A program made the translations under genes and the position numbers. Shown here piece after piece: positions 1 to 11,500 of a stretch of 64,000 bases of DNA. The stretch is from assembly GCA_030267565.1 (NCBI GenBank), contig BRXU01000061.1:1-64000 (forward strand), given 5' to 3'. Position 1 is the stretch's first letter. Each line of letters opens with the position of its first letter. The notes under the pieces are model-generated. The model did not search any database and had not been told where the DNA came from. It saw only the letters and a program-made list of their open reading frames with translations. The stretch is from Pleodorina starrii. Its lineage: Eukaryota > Chlorophyta > Chlorophyceae > Chlamydomonadales > Volvocaceae.

Positions 1-461
1 AAGTCTACCGGCCTAGGTCCGACGATAACCGTGTGTAGGAGGGCTGGGATGGTTTCACACCTCAGCTGCAAAGGCACAGGGGTGCAAAGGGGCGAAACGC
101 GTGCCACTGCCGTACGAGTAAAGTTCGCAGCATCTGATCACACCATGCCCTAGGTATTGTATTAAGGCAGCTGGGTGCCAAGTCTACCGGCCTAGGTCCG
201 ACAATAACCGTGTGTAGGAGGGCTGGGCTGGTTTCACACCTCAGCTGCAAAGGCACAGGGGTGCAAAGGGGCGAAACGCGTGCCCCTGCCGTACGAGTAA
301 AGTTCGCAGCATCTGATCACACCATGCCCTAGGTATTGTATTAAGGCAGCTGGGTGCCAAGTCTACCGGCCTAGGTCCGACAATAACCGTGTGTAGGAGG
401 GCTGGGCTGGTTTCACACCTCAGCTGCAAAGGCACAGGGGTGCAAAGGGGCGAAACGCGTG
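1..461. repeat. 179-bp tandem satellite (about 2.6 copies)
   Basis: Three head-to-tail copies start at 1, 180 and 359, each opening with AAGTCTACCGGCCTAGGTCC. The copies differ at only a few positions, for example an A/C change in the GTGCCACTGCC stretch. The third copy breaks off near 461, where a different repeat begins. The array runs off the left edge, so its true length is unknown. No credible protein is encoded: the 64-residue frames in it are simply copies of one another. Confidence 0.93.
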
Positions 462-471
462 GACACGTAGA

Positions 472-556
472 CCTACGGGGCTGGCCCGTGGGTCTTCGGG
501 GCTGGCCCGCGGGTCTACGGTGCTGGCCCGTGAGTCTACGGGGCTGGGTTTACGGA
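472..556. repeat. 21-bp minisatellite
   Basis: About four degenerate copies of a 21-bp unit close to CTACGGGGCTGGCCCGTGGGT lie directly against the end of the 179-bp satellite. They run into the 10-bp repeat that follows. No function is visible. Confidence 0.85.
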
Positions 557-632
557 CCCCGAACGACCCCGAACGACCCCGAACGTATCCCGAACGGACC
601 CCGAACGGATCCCGAACGACCCCAAACGACCA
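555..632. repeat. 10-bp CCCCGAACGA minisatellite
   Basis: Seven or so imperfect copies of a decamer close to CCCCGAACGA, with interruptions such as GTATCC and GGATCC. This is the third of three adjacent repeat types at the left edge. No function is visible. Confidence 0.85.
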
Positions 633-2473
633 GAGATTGGCTGGAGTCGGCGGACAATCCGCCGTCGCGGTGTGGTGCGGTTAGATTACAAGTTTTTCCT
701 AGTTAGAGGACAGCGGGGCGTCTGACAGACAACCAGCCAGCCAGCAGGCAGACAGATGATAGAGAATAGGACAGGCATTAGGGATTAGGGACAGACGTGC
801 GGTTGTTTCGGAGCCACGGGCCGACACACGCATGCCTCCACGATGGGTTGGCTGTGGGGACCAAACGCGCGATGGCGGAAAGCGCCGTTCACCGACAATG
901 ACAACTACAAGATAATAATAATACTAATGACACCTTTCTCCGAAATGCCGTCACAAAGCGTGATGTCGTACATAGCAATCATGTGTATGTATGTGTATCA
1001 TCGGAAAGCCAACGTACTGAAAAGGTGATGCGGTACAGTTCAGTTTGATAGAAAACCACCTAGAAAACGAACAAGAATCACGTGTCGCCGCCAGGCAGGC
1101 AAGGGCGTCGAGCGCTACCGACATGGCTGCACGTCAGCAAGGCCCCTTGTACACATGTGCATGCACGTACTGTACCGGGTAATCCCCCCCAGGAGCCACA
1201 GATTTTAGGAAACGTCAATCAAAGATCGGAGCCGCCGTGTGCACGGGGCTACGCCTACGGTATCGTACGACGGTACGGTACTGTACTGCTGTGTACTGCG
1301 CACTACCGTATTCTCGAATGTACCGCACAGCGCAGCATGTAAATGTAGTTACTAATACTTAAAACTCGCTCTCCCCAAAAGGCCCCACCCACCCATCCGA
1401 AGGCCCAACGATACGCTTCGATCGCACACCGCAGCAGCAGTTGACATGTCTGCCCCCCTTTTCCGTCCCAAGCAACCAACCGACGCACGCCGTCTTCGCT
1501 ACCTCCGAAACCTACCCAAACCAAACCACGCGCCCACCTTTTTGCTCCAACCCCCCGCCGACCAATGACCGTGTACGGTAAATACGGTAAATACACACAC
1601 ACACACCGGTGGATCCACCCACCCACCCACCTAACCACCGGCCACAGCCAGGCAGAAGGCAGGCAAGCAAGCCGCCGCTCCCCTCCCTTCCCCTCCCTTC
1701 CTGGCGAATTGATGGCATGGATTATGACAGCCGCAGCCGCAGCCGCAGCCGCAGCCGCAGCCGCTGGTATCAGTAGTAGCGATGTAACACGTGTGCGATT
1801 TGCATCCTCACGGCAATCAGGCACTTCGGCATTCAGACCAATCAGCAGCCATCAACGCCTACGTCTGTAGGCAGGAACCCTAAACCAGGCAGTGGTGCAC
1901 GACCCAATGTACGACAGGCAGGCAGGCAGTACAGGCAGGCAGGCAGTACATGCAAGCGTCTGTCTGTTCCTCTCTCACACACACATTTCCGACTCCCGCA
2001 AAGATCCCCAAAGAAAACCCTGAATTCAACTCCTTCGAACTTTATGCCGCACAACGAGGACAGAGGACTGAGGACGAGGACGAGGACGAAAGCAACACGC
2101 CCCTCTCTGAGGAGGAGAGAGCGAATGTTATCAGCCCCCCCCCCTCCCCGCTCCCCACTCCCCACACAGGCGTTCCGCGTCTGTCAAGTCGCCCCCCAAA
2201 AGTCGAGTCCAAGAGCCGCGCCAAATACCCTGAATCCCTCCCTCGCAGCCCCCACTCCACCCCCAGCTCAACACAAAGCGCTTTGTGCACACCTCCCTCT
2301 ACGTCCTCTGCGTCCTCCTCGCCCCCTCAAGCTCAAGCTCACCTCTCCAGCACTCTCACATTCCCTTCCGCCCCCCCCCCCCGGGGGGGGCCCCCCTCCT
2401 CGCCACCAGCCCCACAGGGAGGCTTCATCTCCTCACCCCCCTCCCCACCCACCCCAACCCCCTCCCCCATCGC
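633..2473. other. Spacer / 3' flank of the IP3R gene, no supported gene
   Basis: I see no spliced or intact gene here. It contains a (CCGCAG)n run at 1731-1762, CA-rich and GGCA-rich microsatellite patches (1594-1605, 1916-1950) and C-rich low complexity from 2135 on. The open frames over this stretch, including those running into poly-Ala at the CCGCAG run, follow from base composition. The 3' UTR of the minus-strand channel gene probably occupies part of it. A TTACA (TGTAA on the minus strand) occurs at 685-689, but it is about 1.8 kb past the stop, so it is a weak candidate poly(A) signal. Confidence 0.5.
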
Positions 2474-5400
2474 TCACGCCGCGCCGCCACCCCCCTCCCT
2501 GCCCGCCGCGCTGGCCGCCGCCGCGGCACTCGCGTGTGCGTTTGCGTGAATGACCGCCAGAGACTTGGAGACCGGCAGCCAGGTTCCCTTGTCGGTGGTG
2601 GTCTTGGCGTTGTCAAGTACGGCACGTACGGCACTCTCCGCGCCGGTGTAGTCCTCCAGGGGGGTGGCTCGCAGGTGGTGCAGGAAAAAGACGTACGACA
2701 ACGAGTTGTGCTGCCTCTGGATGTGCTCCTCGAAGCCGCCCTGGGCGGGAGGAGGAAAGGGAAGGAAAGGGAGGTTAAGGGGGGTTAAGAGGGGGGGGGG
2801 AAGGGAAGGGAGGGGGGAGGAGGGAAGAAAGGAGAAGATGGGTTCGGGTTTTTTGAGTGTCAGTGCATGGTGAAAAAAGATTGGGGTTCCCACCCCCACC
2901 CCCCTCCCCACCACCCCCAAAACCCCCCGCTCCCTCCCCCGCCCTGTACCCGCCCCGCCCCCCCCCGGGTACCTGGATCTTCTCGTTGAAGAGGTACATG
3001 TCTTGCGAGCAGATGAGGCACTTGGAGAGGCGGTCCGAGGTGATGATGTTCTGGTCGTCGCGGATGGCCTCGAAGGCGGAGGCGATGAGACCCACGAAAA
3101 TGTTGCTCAGCACAAAGTTCCAAATCATGAAGAAAAAGAGCACAAAGATGGTCCGGGCCTGCTGAAGGCCGTCCTGGCCCACTTGGGAGGGGACTGCGGG
3201 GGGGTGGAGGGGGTTTGGGGGGGACGGGGGGGGAAGGGTTTGGGGGAGGGGGGGGTTGAGGGAGGGAGGGGTTTGAGCGGGGGGAGGGGGGTCAGGGGAG
3301 AAAGCGGAAGGGCAGATCAAGGGAAATGTCCCCTGTTGGGTGGGGAGCGGGGAGGTGGGGCAGGGCCACGGGGTTTGTGGCGAGGGTGTTGGACGCTGCA
3401 TGTGAGGGCGCACCACACCCCCCCCACACACACACATAAACCGGGCGGCCGAGGACTTTCCCCTTCCCGAGCCCCACCCCCTCCACACCCACACCCACAA
3501 CCCATCCACACCCAAACCCCATCCCGCACCCCATCCCGCACCCCACCCCTCCTCCCCTCCTCCCCCTCCTCCCCCTCGCCCCTCCCTTCCCCCCTCACCC
3601 GTATCCCACAGGTCCGAGTTGAACAGGTTGGAGATGTCCCCCATGATTCCCGTCAGCATGTGCGCCCCCATGCACTGGTAGAAGGTGTCGCAGGGCGGCC
3701 CGTCGCCCTTGTCCGCGGCGGTGGGCTCCTGGAACACCAGGAAGGTGACCACCGCAAACACGTATATGGCCAGCACCGCCAACACAAAGGTGTTGAGGAT
3801 GTTCATACCGGAGCGCTGAATGGCCATCACAAGCTGCTTGCCTGGAGGGGGGGAGAGGGGGAGGGGGAAGGAGGGGGAGGGAGGGGGAGGTGGGGGAGGA
3901 GGGGGGGAGGGGGAGGGGGGTGATATGGAGGTTTAGAATGTGTGTGTGTGTGGGGGGGGGGGAGAGCTCGCCCGCCCCTCCCCTCGGGGCCTTTATCACC
4001 CACTCATCCACCCACCCATCCACTTTCCCTCATAACCCCACCCCTTGCCCCCCACCCCTTGCCCCTTGCCCCCCACCCCCCAATGCCTCACCGCTGTCGA
4101 AATCCAAAAAGTAAATGGTGAAGTGGAACACCAGAAAGAAGGGCGACACGAAGAAGCCCGCCAGCGAGGCGGACACGAGCATGTTGAAGTACCAGAACTT
4201 GGTGTAGCGACAAATGGTGACCAGCGAGGCAACCACCACCAGCGCAATGTCGCCCCAGCCGCGACGGCGGTCCAGGGGGGGAGGCGGCAGACCCAGCGCG
4301 GCAGCGGCGGCGGAGCCCTCGTCGCCGGGGGACACGCCGTCGGCAGCGGCGGCGGCGGCGGCGGCGGCCGCGGCAGCGGCCGCCGTGGCGGCGGCGCCGG
4401 AGGCGCCGCCGCCGCCTCCGTCTCCTCCTGCCCCCCCCTCGAGCCCCATCAGTTCCCGGGCTTGTTCCACGAACTCCTTGATTGCGGCCATGGTCTTTGG
4501 GATTCCGTGGCTGAGGTATTTGTTGAGCTCTACAGGGTGGGGAGGGGAGAGGAGGGGAGGGGAGGGGAGGGGAGGAGGCGTGATATGCTCCTTTATATAA
4601 CAACGAGTCATGGAGGGGAGGGGTGGCGGCAGGTGTGGGAAGGCAGACGTAGGTGGCGTGGGGTGGGGTGAGGGCTGGGGGGATGGAAGGTGGGTTTTGT
4701 TCGTACAAGGCATCAGGCACACAGACGGAGAGGTGAGGGAATTGGCCCCCCTCCCCCTTCCCTCCCCTCCATCCCCTCCCCCCTCCCACCACCACCCACC
4801 CAGCCGCCTCAGTCACCTCACCCGTGTATACGAACGAGGTGTACAGCAGTACCGTACAGGTGGACTGCAGCATCACCGACACGGACAGTACGATGGTGGC
4901 CCAGTTGTCTCCGCGCTCGCGGAAGTCCGTGTGGGGGTTCCAACGGGCGTCAGCCAGGGCCTGGGAGAGGGGGGGGAGGGGGGTAGGGGAGGGGGGGGGA
5001 GGGGATAGGGGGAGGGGGGGTAGGGGAGGGGCTTAAGAGTAGAAAGGGGGGAGGGGAAAGGATGGAAAAGAGGAAAATGGGAGACGGGGATTGAAACATT
5101 ATGGAGGAGGAGGAGGAGGCGGGAGGAGGCAGCCGGGAAGGGGGCTTTGCGAAGGGGGTCATCAACCTACCTAACCCTAACCATCGCTAGCAGTGTGCTG
5201 TGGCTGTGCTGTGCTGCCCCCCCCCCACCGCCACCACCGCCGCCACCATCTCAAACTCCAGCCGACACACGCCACCCCGCCAACCCGCCCCATCCCAACC
5301 CCATTTCGCCCCCACCCTTCCATCCCTCTCACACACCGACTCAGACACAGAGGCCAAGCCCCTCCCTCCTCCACCCCCCTCCTCCCTCCCCCCTCCTCCA

Positions 5401-5537
5401 CCCCCCTCCTCCCTCCCCCCTTCTCCCCCTCCCTCCACCCCCCCTCCCCCCCTCACCTGGAATATGAGTGTGCCCACCGCCAGGTAGAAGGTGAGCTCCA
5501 ACAACCGCATGCGGTACTGGGCCACGATGGAGATGGC
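2474..5537 (-). CDS. IP3R exons 47-52: channel domain, pore and C-terminal tail
   Basis: Exons: 5457-5537, 4822-4960, 4092-4529, 3599-3841, 2973-3193, 2474-2740 (residues about 2,948-3,409). Hydrophobic segments include RLLELTFYLAVGTLIFQ, ATIVLSVSVMLQSTCTVLLY, GDIALVVVASLVTICRY, a second hydrophobic stretch in exon 49, and NILNTFVLAVLAIYVFAVVT before the pore. The pore exon has CDTFYQ...TGIMGD at the position of the selectivity filter. Exon 51 holds the last helix, FFFMIWNFVLSNIFVGLIAS. A family-typical Cys-x2-Cys (CLIC) in exon 51 and FEEHIQRQHN in exon 52 form the C-terminal zinc-binding site. The LEDYTGAES motif follows, as in animal IP3Rs. Exon 49 contains a long poly-Ala/Gly insert. Translation ends at the TGA at 2474-2476 after a poly-Ala/Gly tail. 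Confidence 0.92.
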
Positions 5538-8500
5538 CTGGAGGGGGTGGGGGGTTGGGGGTGGGGGGTGGGGGGTGGGGGGATTGTGTGTATTTATACG
5601 TGGTATCCTGGTGAGGTGAGAGAGGGCGGAAATGGAAATGGAAATGGAAATGGGCGGGAAAACGTTGGGACGTGAGGGGCCGTGTGTGTGTGTGTTACCA
5701 AACACACACACATACACACACGCTTCCCCCCCTCCCCCCTCCCTCACCTTGAGCCACCTGTTCCGGCCCAGTCGCGACTCCAGCTCAATGTCATCCACCA
5801 CATCCTGACAGCCGGGTACGGAGAGGAGGGGGAATAGTGGGGTGGTTGGGGTTATCCACGGGGGTATAGGCCGGAGTGGTGGGGGGGGAGCCGCCCCTTC
5901 CCCGCCTCCTTCCCCCCTCCCTTGACTTCCGAGGTTATAGCGAATAGCGCACTTGGACACCCCCCCGCAAGCTATCTATACGCCTCATGAACACTGCCCA
6001 GGATACCACATCCCCCCTCCCCCTCCCCTCCCTCCCTCCCCTCCCTCCCCCCCCTCCCTCCCCCCCCCCCTCCCTCCCTCCCCCCCCCTCCCCCCCTACC
6101 TCCAGCACTTCCACCAGCTCTGCCGCCTTGACGGTGGGGAAGGCCCGGCTGTCCGGTGACACGGTGTTGTTTATGCGGTCCAGAGTCACCTCGCACCACA
6201 GAGTGCTGCTCACAAGCTTGGAACACTGGGGGGGGAGGGGGAGGGGGGGGGAGGGAGGGGAGGGAGGGGGAGAGGGGGGGGGAGGGAGGGGAAGAGGGGG
6301 GAGTGTGTTTTGGGTAGGCGAGGGAGGCGAGGGAAAAAGGTGTGGTTAGGGGTGGGGGACGAGCAGCGGGTTGGGGAACGAGCAGCGGGTGTGGGGCGAG
6401 CAGCGGGTTGGGGAACGAGCAGCGGGTGTGGGACGAGCAGCGGGTGTGGGACGAGCAGCGGGTGTGGGACGAGCAGCGGGTGTGGGACGAGCAGCGGGTG
6501 TGGGACGAGCAGCGGGTGTGGGACGAGCGACCACCGGTGTTGTGGTGAAAGGTGCACCTAGGGGTGGTGGTGGGTGGTGTTGGTGGTGGCGTGGGGTGGG
6601 TGGTTGAAATAAGTGGACCCAGACGGATTGGACACCCGTCCATCCCCCCTTTCTTCCCCCCCCCCGCAGGCTTTCCTCCCCTCCCCTCCTCTCCCTCCCC
6701 TCTCCTCTCCCCTCCCCTCTCCTCTCCCGCCTCCCCCACCTCGGGTGTGAGTTTGAAGAAGCAGGGCTCCACCAACTGCCCCTTCCAGTTGATCTCCACG
6801 TAGCCCAACCGCCGCAACAGAAAGGCCTGCAGCTCGGCCGCGTACAGCTGCTGCTCGGGAGTCAGCTCGTCCATCTGTACGGAAGGGTGTGCGTGTTTGT
6901 GTCAATGTGTGTGAGGGAGGGGGGTTGGGGGTTGGGGTACCCACGTATAGGCGGGAGCTCGTGAACGGTAGCGTATCAGAAGAATCCTTCCCGTCTGCGA
7001 AGGGGTGTGTGTGTGTTTGTGTGCAAGAAAGGAGATACACCCGCAGAGGCGGCGGGGGAGGGGGACGGGAGGGGGGTTGTACGGCATCATCTGGGAACTC
7101 CGTATGCCGTATGCGGGGCAGTACAGAACGGAGGGGGCAGCCCTAGCGGGCCAGGCCTCCACCCACGCACCCAGCCCGCCAGCCCAACCAGTCAACCAAT
7201 CGGACAGCGAACCCATACCTGTGCCCCCCCTCTTCCCCCTCCCCGCCTCTTCACGCACATCCACCCCCTCCCCCCCCCCCCACACACACACCCCTTTCCC
7301 CGCCTCCCCCCATACACACATACACACCTTCTCCACCTCCTCCCCCTGGTACAGCTCTGACAAGTACGGCAATGCCGGCGGGCGGGAGGGCGTTACGGCC
7401 CGCAGCTTCAGCACGTACGAACAAAAGAGCACCAACTCGTCCTCCAGCTTGGTCGAAATGTCGATGAGCTGCGGGGGGGGTGGGGGGGAGGGAGGGGGGG
7501 AGGGGGGGGGGAGGGGGCTGAGGGCGAGGGGGGTGAGGGGAGGGGAGGGGAGGGGGTTATGCACGTACGGGACAAGCCGAGGTTGGGAGGGAGTGGAGGG
7601 AGTGGGAGGGCTGTTTGCGATTGTGGGAACTGCAAGGGGGGGGTGGGGGGGGGGGTGCTGAGGGGGGGTGGGAGCACGTGTATGTGTGTATTGTGTCGTA
7701 ATCCGCGATCCGTTACCCGCCCTTGCAAGCCCACCCGGCCACCAACAGACAGCTGGGAAGGGCTGTGTGTGGAAGGGCTGTGGCTCCACACACACACACA
7801 CCCGGGGCCGCCCCCACACCGCCAACAAGACCCAACGCCAACCAAAACCCATTGCCACCTTCCGTCCCCCACCTCCCCCCCACCTCAACACCCCCCTCCC
7901 CCCCCCTCCAACCCCCTCCACCCCACCCCCCCACCTCCGCCTCCGCCGGCGCCTCCCGGTCGCAATCCGCCACGTCATCTCCGTCCTCCGGGTAACGGGG
8001 GGGCTCCCCGGCCATACCCAGCACGCGGCACAGGCGGCCGATCTGTCGGTCGATGACGTCAAAGTCGAGAATGTCGTAACAGCGGGAGGGCACGTCCTCG
8101 TAGGGGCACGCCTCCAGCAGACTGAAAAGGGGGAAGGGTTAAGGGGGTGAGGGGGTGAGGGGGTGAAGGGGGTTAGGGGGAGGGGAGAGGAAAGGTCAGG
8201 AGGCCGGTTAGTACGGCAAACAGACAGCCGTACCAAGAGCATACCCCCCGGGGGGGCCCTGTGTGGCGCAACGTCAACAGATTGCCAAATCCTCCGCCTT
8301 CCACCCCCCCATTTCCTCACCCCTTTTTCCTCTCCCCCCCCATTTCCTCCCCCAACCCTAGCACCCTCAACCCCCCCCTCCTGACCTGGTGAGCAGGTTG
8401 AGCAGTGCGCTCTTGACGTTGCACTTGTTGAGGTTGTTGCGGCGGTCCTCCCCGCGCCGGTCGTCGGGGCGGGGCACGTACTTGGACGAGTACTCGATGC

Positions 8501-11500
8501 AGCCAAAGATGCGGTTGCACGAGGCCAGGAAGTTGGTGGCGGCCAGGGACTGCTGGTTGCTGAAGCAGGGGCCCTGGGAGGGGGGGGAGACGAGGGGAAG
8601 GGAGGGGAGGGAGGAGGGCAGGGAGGGGAGGAGTTGGAGGGAGGGGCCAAAGCTGAGTCGGGAACAACAACAACAAGTCGCCGCCCCGCCCTCCCGAACT
8701 ATAGCCTGCACTGAGGTTAGGCACACACACCCGCCCCCGCTCCCGCTCATACCCTACCCCACAAAAAGCCCCACCCACCGCCCGGGGGCCCCAAACAACA
8801 CAACAAACCCCACCCCTCCCCATCCCTCCCACCCCCACCTCCGAACTCCGCTGCGGCATCTTCTTTATTACCACCCCCCAACCCCCCAAACAAACACACA
8901 TTACCCCACCCCAACACCCCCACCCCCAACACACCCCCCACCCACCTGCACCATCTCCTGTACGAACAGGCACACAAGCACCATCAGGTCCGCGACCTCA
9001 TTGTCGCCGTTGACCAGCGAGGTGGGCAGGTTGTCCTGTGCGTGGGTGGGTGTGTGCGTGTGTAGGGGGGGAAGGGGGTGGGGAGGTGAGTTATCCACGT
9101 ATAAGCCGGAGCCCGTGAACGGTAAAGTAACAGAGGAAGGCCGTCTCGGTGGGGGGAATGCGAGGGAGGGAGGCAAAGGGGAGTCAAGCAGGAAGGTAGA
9201 GGGATGGTTTTGGAAAATATGGGGCTAAAAGCTAACACGTTACAAAAGGCACGTACATACACATACACGCACACGCACATGCTGCCGTATCGGTGTGTGT
9301 GGGTGTGTGTTGAGCACATCTGCCGGAGGAGCTTCTGCCGAATGCTCCCCTAGTGCCTTTTGCCTGGTCTGACTGTTCTTCCTAACAGCCCCATCCTCCC
9401 TTCCCCCCCATCCTCCCTTCCCCCTCATCCTCCCTTCCCCTCCATCCTCCCCTCCCCCCCAGCCTCCCTCCCCTCCGCCCCAGCCCCGGCCTCCTCCCTC
9501 CCCCCCCCACCTGCAGCACGTTGAGTAGGTCCACCGCCTCCACCACCAAGTCCAGGGAGGAAGTCGACTGGGGCTGAAGCTGCAACACGTGCTGGATGTC
9601 TGGGGGAGGGGAGGGGGGAGGGGGGGGGGAAGGGGGGCGGGGAGCAGGGGGGGCAGTGTGTGTGTGTGTGTGTGGGGGGGGGGGGGGGTAAAAAATGATA
9701 CCGCAGCGGAGACGGAGACGGCGTTAGCGAACGGACCCCGAACCCAGCGGGGTATGGAGGGTGGGGCATGTGGGGTAAGGGGGGGGGAGGAAGGATGATG
9801 ATGATGAGTGCGGAGCGGCCAAGCCCCGAAGCCAGCCACCCCGGCCACCCCCATCTCCCCCTTCTCCCCTCCTCGCCCCTCCGAAGTCTATAACCACTCG
9901 CCTCTACCCCCGCCCCCCCCGCCCTCCTCCGCCCACTAATAAGCCCCTCTCCCCCTCTTCCCCTATTCCCCTATTCCACTGCTGACAGTCATGCCCCCCC
10001 TCCCCCCCCCCGCCCCCCCCCCACCCCCCCTCCCCGCCACTCACTCTTGTAATGTCCCTCCACCATCGACTTGAGCACCTTGAGCAGCACCTTGGTGTAC
10101 TCGTACGCATTGTCCGCATTGTTAAGCTTGGCGGCCTTGTCCTCCCATCGCACCTCCTCGTCGTCGTCCTCCTCACCCCCCTCACCGCCGCCGCCATCGG
10201 TGGGGGTGGCCTGAGGGATCCAATACACGCAAACACGCACACACACACATACACATACACAGACGACCGGTGGGGGTTTCGGAGCGGAGGGAGTTTCGGA
10301 GCGGAGGGAGTTTCAGGCAGAAAGAGTGACTTTCGGAACAAAGTAGGTTTCGGAACAAAGTAGGTTTCGGAACAAAGTGGGTTTCAGAGCGGAGCATCAC
10401 TTGGGGGTTGTTGAGGAGAGTGATGGGCGGTGTGGGCTGGGTCGGGGAGTCAGGCAATGTCGTACTACCGTACTGCAGTACCGAACCGTACCTCATTCGC
10501 CTCTGCCACCGGCCCGCGGGCCCGCTGCTGCTGCTGCCGCCGCCGGCCCCGGAAGCCGCCGACGCCGCCCCTGCCGCTGCCGCTGCCGCCACCACCCATG
10601 CTCCAGCGCTTGCTGACGGTCCCGGGCAACAGGTTACGAGCATCCTCCTCCTCCCCCTCCGTCTCCTCCTCCTCCTCCTCCTTAGCATCCCACCCCTGCT
10701 CTCCCCGCTGCTGGCCACTGGCGGCCCGCTGCAGCAACCCCTGCGGCTCCGGAACCACCGCCGCCGTCGCCGCCGCCGCCGCCGCCAACCACTCCCGGCC
10801 CTCCGCCGCCGGCCCGGAGCCGCCGCCAACACCGCCGTACAACCCCCCGCCGCCGCCGCCTCCTGCCTCCCGCCTCTGAACCGAGCCCTGTCGGCTGCCG
10901 CCGCCGCCGCCGCCGCCGCCAGCTGCCAGGTTACGAGTCGAGGCGGCACGGGAGGCGGCCCGGAGGCCCGCCGCCGCCGCCGGTGGCGTCTCGTCCTCGG
11001 GCACCGCCCCCAGCAGCGCACTGCCCGACCGCCCCCTGCCGCCGCCGCCTCCGCCGCCGCCTCCTCCCCCCGCCGCCGCCTCCACCGCCCCCAGCAGTGT
11101 TTGCTCCTCCGACGTTTCACTGCGTGCGGTCATGAGGCCCTTTGACGCCGCCGCCTTGATCGCGCCGCCGGTCTGAACCACCCTGGAGCCAATCTCCCCG
11201 GGGGCCGAGGTCACCAACTTGACAGCCTGGCAGCAGGGCACGAGATCACCACGGGGGGGAGGGGGAGGGGGGAGGGAGGGAGGGGGGAAGGGGGGAGAAG
11301 GGGGAGGGGGGAATGGGAAGTGGGGAAGGAGGAGAAGGGGGGAGGGGGCGGGAACCTCAGTCTGAATAGGGGGAGGCCGGGGAGGCCGGGGAGGCCGGGG
11401 ATGTGTTCAACCCCACCTCCCCAGCCCAGCCCTGCCCAGCCCAGCCCTCCCCATCCAGCCCTGCTCGCCCTGATTTCACCCCGGGTCTGCCCCCCGCACA

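Noticed and set aside
1303..1824. 173-codon minus-strand frame with a poly-Ala run
   Set aside because: The poly-Ala is the (CCGCAG)n repeat read in frame. The rest has no recognisable domain, codon phase or splice structure, and other frames over it are equally open.
6357..6530. Possible CRISPR-like array
   Set aside because: The 18-bp units are contiguous with no unique spacers, and the genome is eukaryotic. It is a minisatellite.
6902..8650. 582-codon minus-strand frame
   Set aside because: It reads straight through several IP3R exons and G/C-rich introns, so it is a composite. The conserved peptides in it are split by clear GT…AG introns and the intervening Pro/Gly text is low complexity.
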